Below, one piece after another: positions 61,685 through 64,000 of a DNA stretch of 64,000 bases. The number at the start of each line of letters is the position of its first letter. Within the stretch, counting starts at the first letter, position 1. Both the position numbers and the translations under genes were made by a program. Origin of the DNA: JAJPJE01 sp963848375 (GTDB lineage: Bacteria; Acidobacteriota; Terriglobia; Terriglobales; Acidobacteriaceae); assembly GCA_963848375.1 (NCBI GenBank), contig CAWKDK010000004.1, positions 37,735-101,734 on the forward strand, given 5' to 3'. The notes beneath the pieces were generated by a model. The model was not told the DNA's origin and did no database searches. It was given only the letters and a program-made list of their open reading frames with translations.

Positions 61685-64000
61685 TGAACAATCTCGTTTC
61701 CACTCTCCTGAAGTACCGGCCACTGATGTTGGTGGCACTAGGCGCCTGGCTGGTCGCCGGCATCTTCTTTTTGAAGAAGCTCGATATCGAGGCTTATCCC
61801 GATCCCTCGCCGCCGCTCGTTGAAATCATCACCCAGAATCCCTCTTGGTCCGCGGAAGAAATGGAGCAACAGGTCACGGTTCCCGTGGAGACTGCTCTGA
61901 ACGGCGTCCCTCATCTTCAATACATTCGCTCCATCAGCATCTTCGGCCTGAGCGACGTGAAGATGTATTTCGACTTCGACTCCGACTACTTCACCGATCG
62001 CCAGGAGGTCCTCAACCGCCTTCAACTCGTAACGCTCCCCGCCGGTTTGCAACCACAGCTCTCGCCGTGGTCTCCGATCGGCGAAATCTACCGCTTCCGC
62101 GTCGACGGACCCAAGTCCCTCAACGAACTCAAAGCTATTGCCGACTGGCTCGTCCGCCGTGAAGTGAAACAGGTTCCGGGCGTCATCGATCTAACCGTCT
62201 TCGGTGGCACCACGCGCCAGTATCAGGCTGAAGTCGATCCCAATAAGCTCCTGCAGTACAACCTCACCCTGCCTCAGGTCGTCACCGCCGTTCAGAATGC
62301 CAACGCTAACGTGGGCGGCGGCTACATTTCTCTTGGCAGCCAGGCCGTCAATGTTCGCGGAATCGGCCTGCTCCGTTCGGTCGACGAGATGGGCAACGTT
62401 GTCGTCGCCGAACGTAACGGCGCCCCGGTTTATCTCAAAGACGTTGCCACCGTGCACGAAGGCTATCAACAACGCCTCGGCAAGGTCGGAATGAACAATG
62501 ACAACGACATCGTCTTGGGAATCGTGCTCTTGCAAAAAGGCGAGCAATCGATGCCCGCCTTGCGAGGCTTGCACGAGAAGATTCACGAGTTGAACAACGG
62601 CTTGCTTCCCGCTGGCGTGAAGATCAAAACCGTGTACGACCGTACCGACCTGATCCACATCACGACCGACACCGTTCGCCACCTCATCTTCACCGGCATC
62701 GCGCTCGTCCTGTTACTGCTTCTCGTATTCCTTGGCGACCTCCGCACTGCCATCATCGCCGCGCTCACTATCCCATTCGCCATTCTCTTCGCTTTCGGGA
62801 TGATGGTGCTCACCGGCCACTCCGCCAACCTCATCTCGATCGGCGCCATCGATTTCGGCATCATCGTCGACGCCGCCGTCGTCGTCGTCGAACACATCTA
62901 CCGCGGCCTGCAAGACCGCCAGCCCGAATATCCCAGCTTCGACGTCATCGCTCACGCCACCGCCGAATCCGCGCGCCCTGTCCTCTTCTCGACGTTGGTC
63001 ATCCTCGTCGCCTTCCTTCCTCTCTTCACGATGGAAGGCGTGCCCGGCAAGATCTTCGAGCCCATGTCCGTCACCTACGGATTCGCACTTACCGGCGCTC
63101 TCATCTTTGCCCTGCTCTTTGCGCCTGTCCTGACCACCTGGGGCGCCGATCGCATCGCCCTCAAGCAAAATGGCGAAATCCGTGTCGTTCGCGTCCTGCG
63201 TGTTCTCTACCGCAAGTCGCTCAACGCTGTCCTGAATCATCGACGCCTCACTCTTCTCTTCGCCTTCGGCCTGTTGATTCTCGCCATGGCACTCTCCCCG
63301 CTCATTGGCGGCGAGTTCATGCCCAAGCTCGAAGAAGGCAATCTTTGGGTTCGCGCTACTCTTCCCACGGATGTTTCTTTTGAGTTTTCGTCCAACTTCG
63401 CCGATGACGTCCGCGGCATTTTCAAGAGTTTCCCGGAAGTCACCAACGTTGTCTCACAAGTTGGACGTCCCGATGACGGCACCGATGTCGTCACCTTCAA
63501 CAATGCCGAGTTCCTCGTTCAGTTGAAGCCGCAGAACCAATGGCCCAGTGGCGTCTCCAAAGACGATCTCATCCAGCAGATGTCGAAGAAGCTTTCCAAA
63601 TACCCAGGCGTTGATTTCGGCTTCTCGCAGAACATTCAGGACAACGTCGAAGAAGCTATGTCTGGCGTGAAAGGTGAAAACTCGCTCAAGCTCTTCGGCG
63701 ATGATTTCGATAAGCTCAGCGACACCGCCGGCAAAATCAAGGACATCATGCAGCAGGTCCCCGGGATCGCCGATCTCGGCGTCTTCCGCGTCACCGGTCA
63801 GCCCAACCTGCTTATCTCCATCAATCGCACTGCCGCCGCGCGTTACGGACTCGCCGCCGCCGATATCAATTCAGCCGTCCAAGCCGCCATTGGTGGTATA
63901 ACTTCGACAGAGATTCTTGATGGCGACCGCCGCTTCGATTTCGTCGTCCGCTACAAACCTGAATTCCGTCAGGATCCCGACGCCATTCGCAACATCCTCA
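61684..64000 (+). CDS. RND efflux permease, heavy-metal (CusA/CzcA) type, 3' partial
   Basis: At least 772 codons of an inner-membrane RND proton antiporter remain open to the right edge. The N-terminal helix is followed by a porter domain with 'EAYPDPSPPLVEI' and 'GGTTRQYQAEVDP'. Helix 4 has 'IDFGIIVDAAVVVVEHI' with the two charged residues of the HME (heavy metal) group, then 'ARPVLFSTLVILVAFLPLFTMEG' and 'GGEFMPKLEEGNLW'. These are wordings of CzcA/CusA rather than drug pumps such as AcrB. It overlaps the adaptor gene by one base. The outer-membrane channel gene is not present in the window. Confidence 0.92.
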   Translation, partial: MNNLVSTLLKYRPLMLVALGAWLVAGIFFLKKLDIEAYPDPSPPLVEIITQNPSWSAEEMEQQVTVPVETALNGVPHLQYIRSISIFGLSDVKMYFDFDSDYFTDRQEVLNRLQLVTLPAGLQPQLSPWSPIGEIYRFRVDGPKSLNELKAIADWLVRREVKQVPGVIDLTVFGGTTRQYQAEVDPNKLLQYNLTLPQVVTAVQNANANVGGGYISLGSQAVNVRGIGLLRSVDEMGNVVVAERNGAPVYLKDVATVHEGYQQRLGKVGMNNDNDIVLGIVLLQKGEQSMPALRGLHEKIHELNNGLLPAGVKIKTVYDRTDLIHITTDTVRHLIFTGIALVLLLLLVFLGDLRTAIIAALTIPFAILFAFGMMVLTGHSANLISIGAIDFGIIVDAAVVVVEHIYRGLQDRQPEYPSFDVIAHATAESARPVLFSTLVILVAFLPLFTMEGVPGKIFEPMSVTYGFALTGALIFALLFAPVLTTWGADRIALKQNGEIRVVRVLRVLYRKSLNAVLNHRRLTLLFAFGLLILAMALSPLIGGEFMPKLEEGNLWVRATLPTDVSFEFSSNFADDVRGIFKSFPEVTNVVSQVGRPDDGTDVVTFNNAEFLVQLKPQNQWPSGVSKDDLIQQMSKKLSKYPGVDFGFSQNIQDNVEEAMSGVKGENSLKLFGDDFDKLSDTAGKIKDIMQQVPGIADLGVFRVTGQPNLLISINRTAAARYGLAAADINSAVQAAIGGITSTEILDGDRRFDFVVRYKPEFRQDPDAIRNIL

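Overview
The window is ordinary chromosomal DNA of a moderately GC-rich Gram-negative bacterium, most likely an acidobacterium of the Koribacter/Terriglobia type. That placement is inferred from the gene families present (CvpA and Fis-like genes after purC, a 432-residue TPR lipoprotein-like protein, DUF4230, membrane-fused phosphoesterases, a Sec-type formate dehydrogenase with an NrfD subunit) and from many outer-membrane and periplasmic proteins. It was not tested by a search. No rRNA, CRISPR array or intact insertion sequence was seen. One tRNA (CAT anticodon) is present.

Layout. 1-7.4 kb: a YbbP/FtsX permease running in from the left edge, YihY/BrkB, a PerM/AI-2E family protein, a membrane-anchored phosphoesterase and a glycine-rich secreted protein. 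7.4-12.3 kb: M20 dipeptidase, BON protein, polyphosphate glucokinase and a large MscS channel. 12.4-28 kb: a nitrogen and peptide region, with aspartase, asparaginase, leucyl aminopeptidase, AbgT transporter, a DUF1269 protein, MFS exporter, glutaminase, a porin, GlnK, AmtB, a small unknown gene and a GAF-ANTAR regulator. A tandem hairpin lies between the ANTAR gene and the amtB group. 27.8-35.6 kb: two signalling groups, a FixJ-type pair and a kinase/OmpR regulator/PP2C phosphatase/ECF sigma series, flanking a PiT phosphate transporter. 35.9-41.9 kb: purC, cvpA, a Fis-type gene, TPR protein, SDR, aminotransferase and RidA. 42-47.3 kb: a three-gene formate dehydrogenase operon whose catalytic subunit has an in-frame UGA with a clear bacterial SECIS hairpin. 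47.4-56 kb: SGNH hydrolase, small membrane protein, purine permease, glycogen phosphorylase, PilZ, DUF4230, CopD and CopC. 56.4-57.5 kb: tRNA-Met with a short integrated-element remnant bounded by a duplicated tRNA 3' end. 57.7-64 kb: four overlapping genes (outer-membrane barrel, cytochrome c, CuA-type cupredoxin, small cysteine protein), then a small membrane protein and a CusB/CusA-like RND efflux pair that runs off the right edge.

How the genes work together. Peptidases, asparaginase, aspartase and glutaminase release ammonium and feed fumarate and glutamate to central metabolism, while AmtB/GlnK handle ammonium. The formate dehydrogenase passes formate electrons through an iron-sulfur subunit to an NrfD quinone-reactive subunit. 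CopCD, the CuA/cytochrome operon and the RND pump point to periplasmic copper or other metal redox handling.

Quality note. Four genes (FtsX-type permease, aspartase, one histidine kinase, formate dehydrogenase alpha) carry twelve frame changes between them. Eleven behave as one extra base and several lie in homopolymers, and the protein sequence on either side is intact. Sequencing or assembly error is therefore at least as likely as gene decay. All functions are assigned by reading the proteins, not by a database search.
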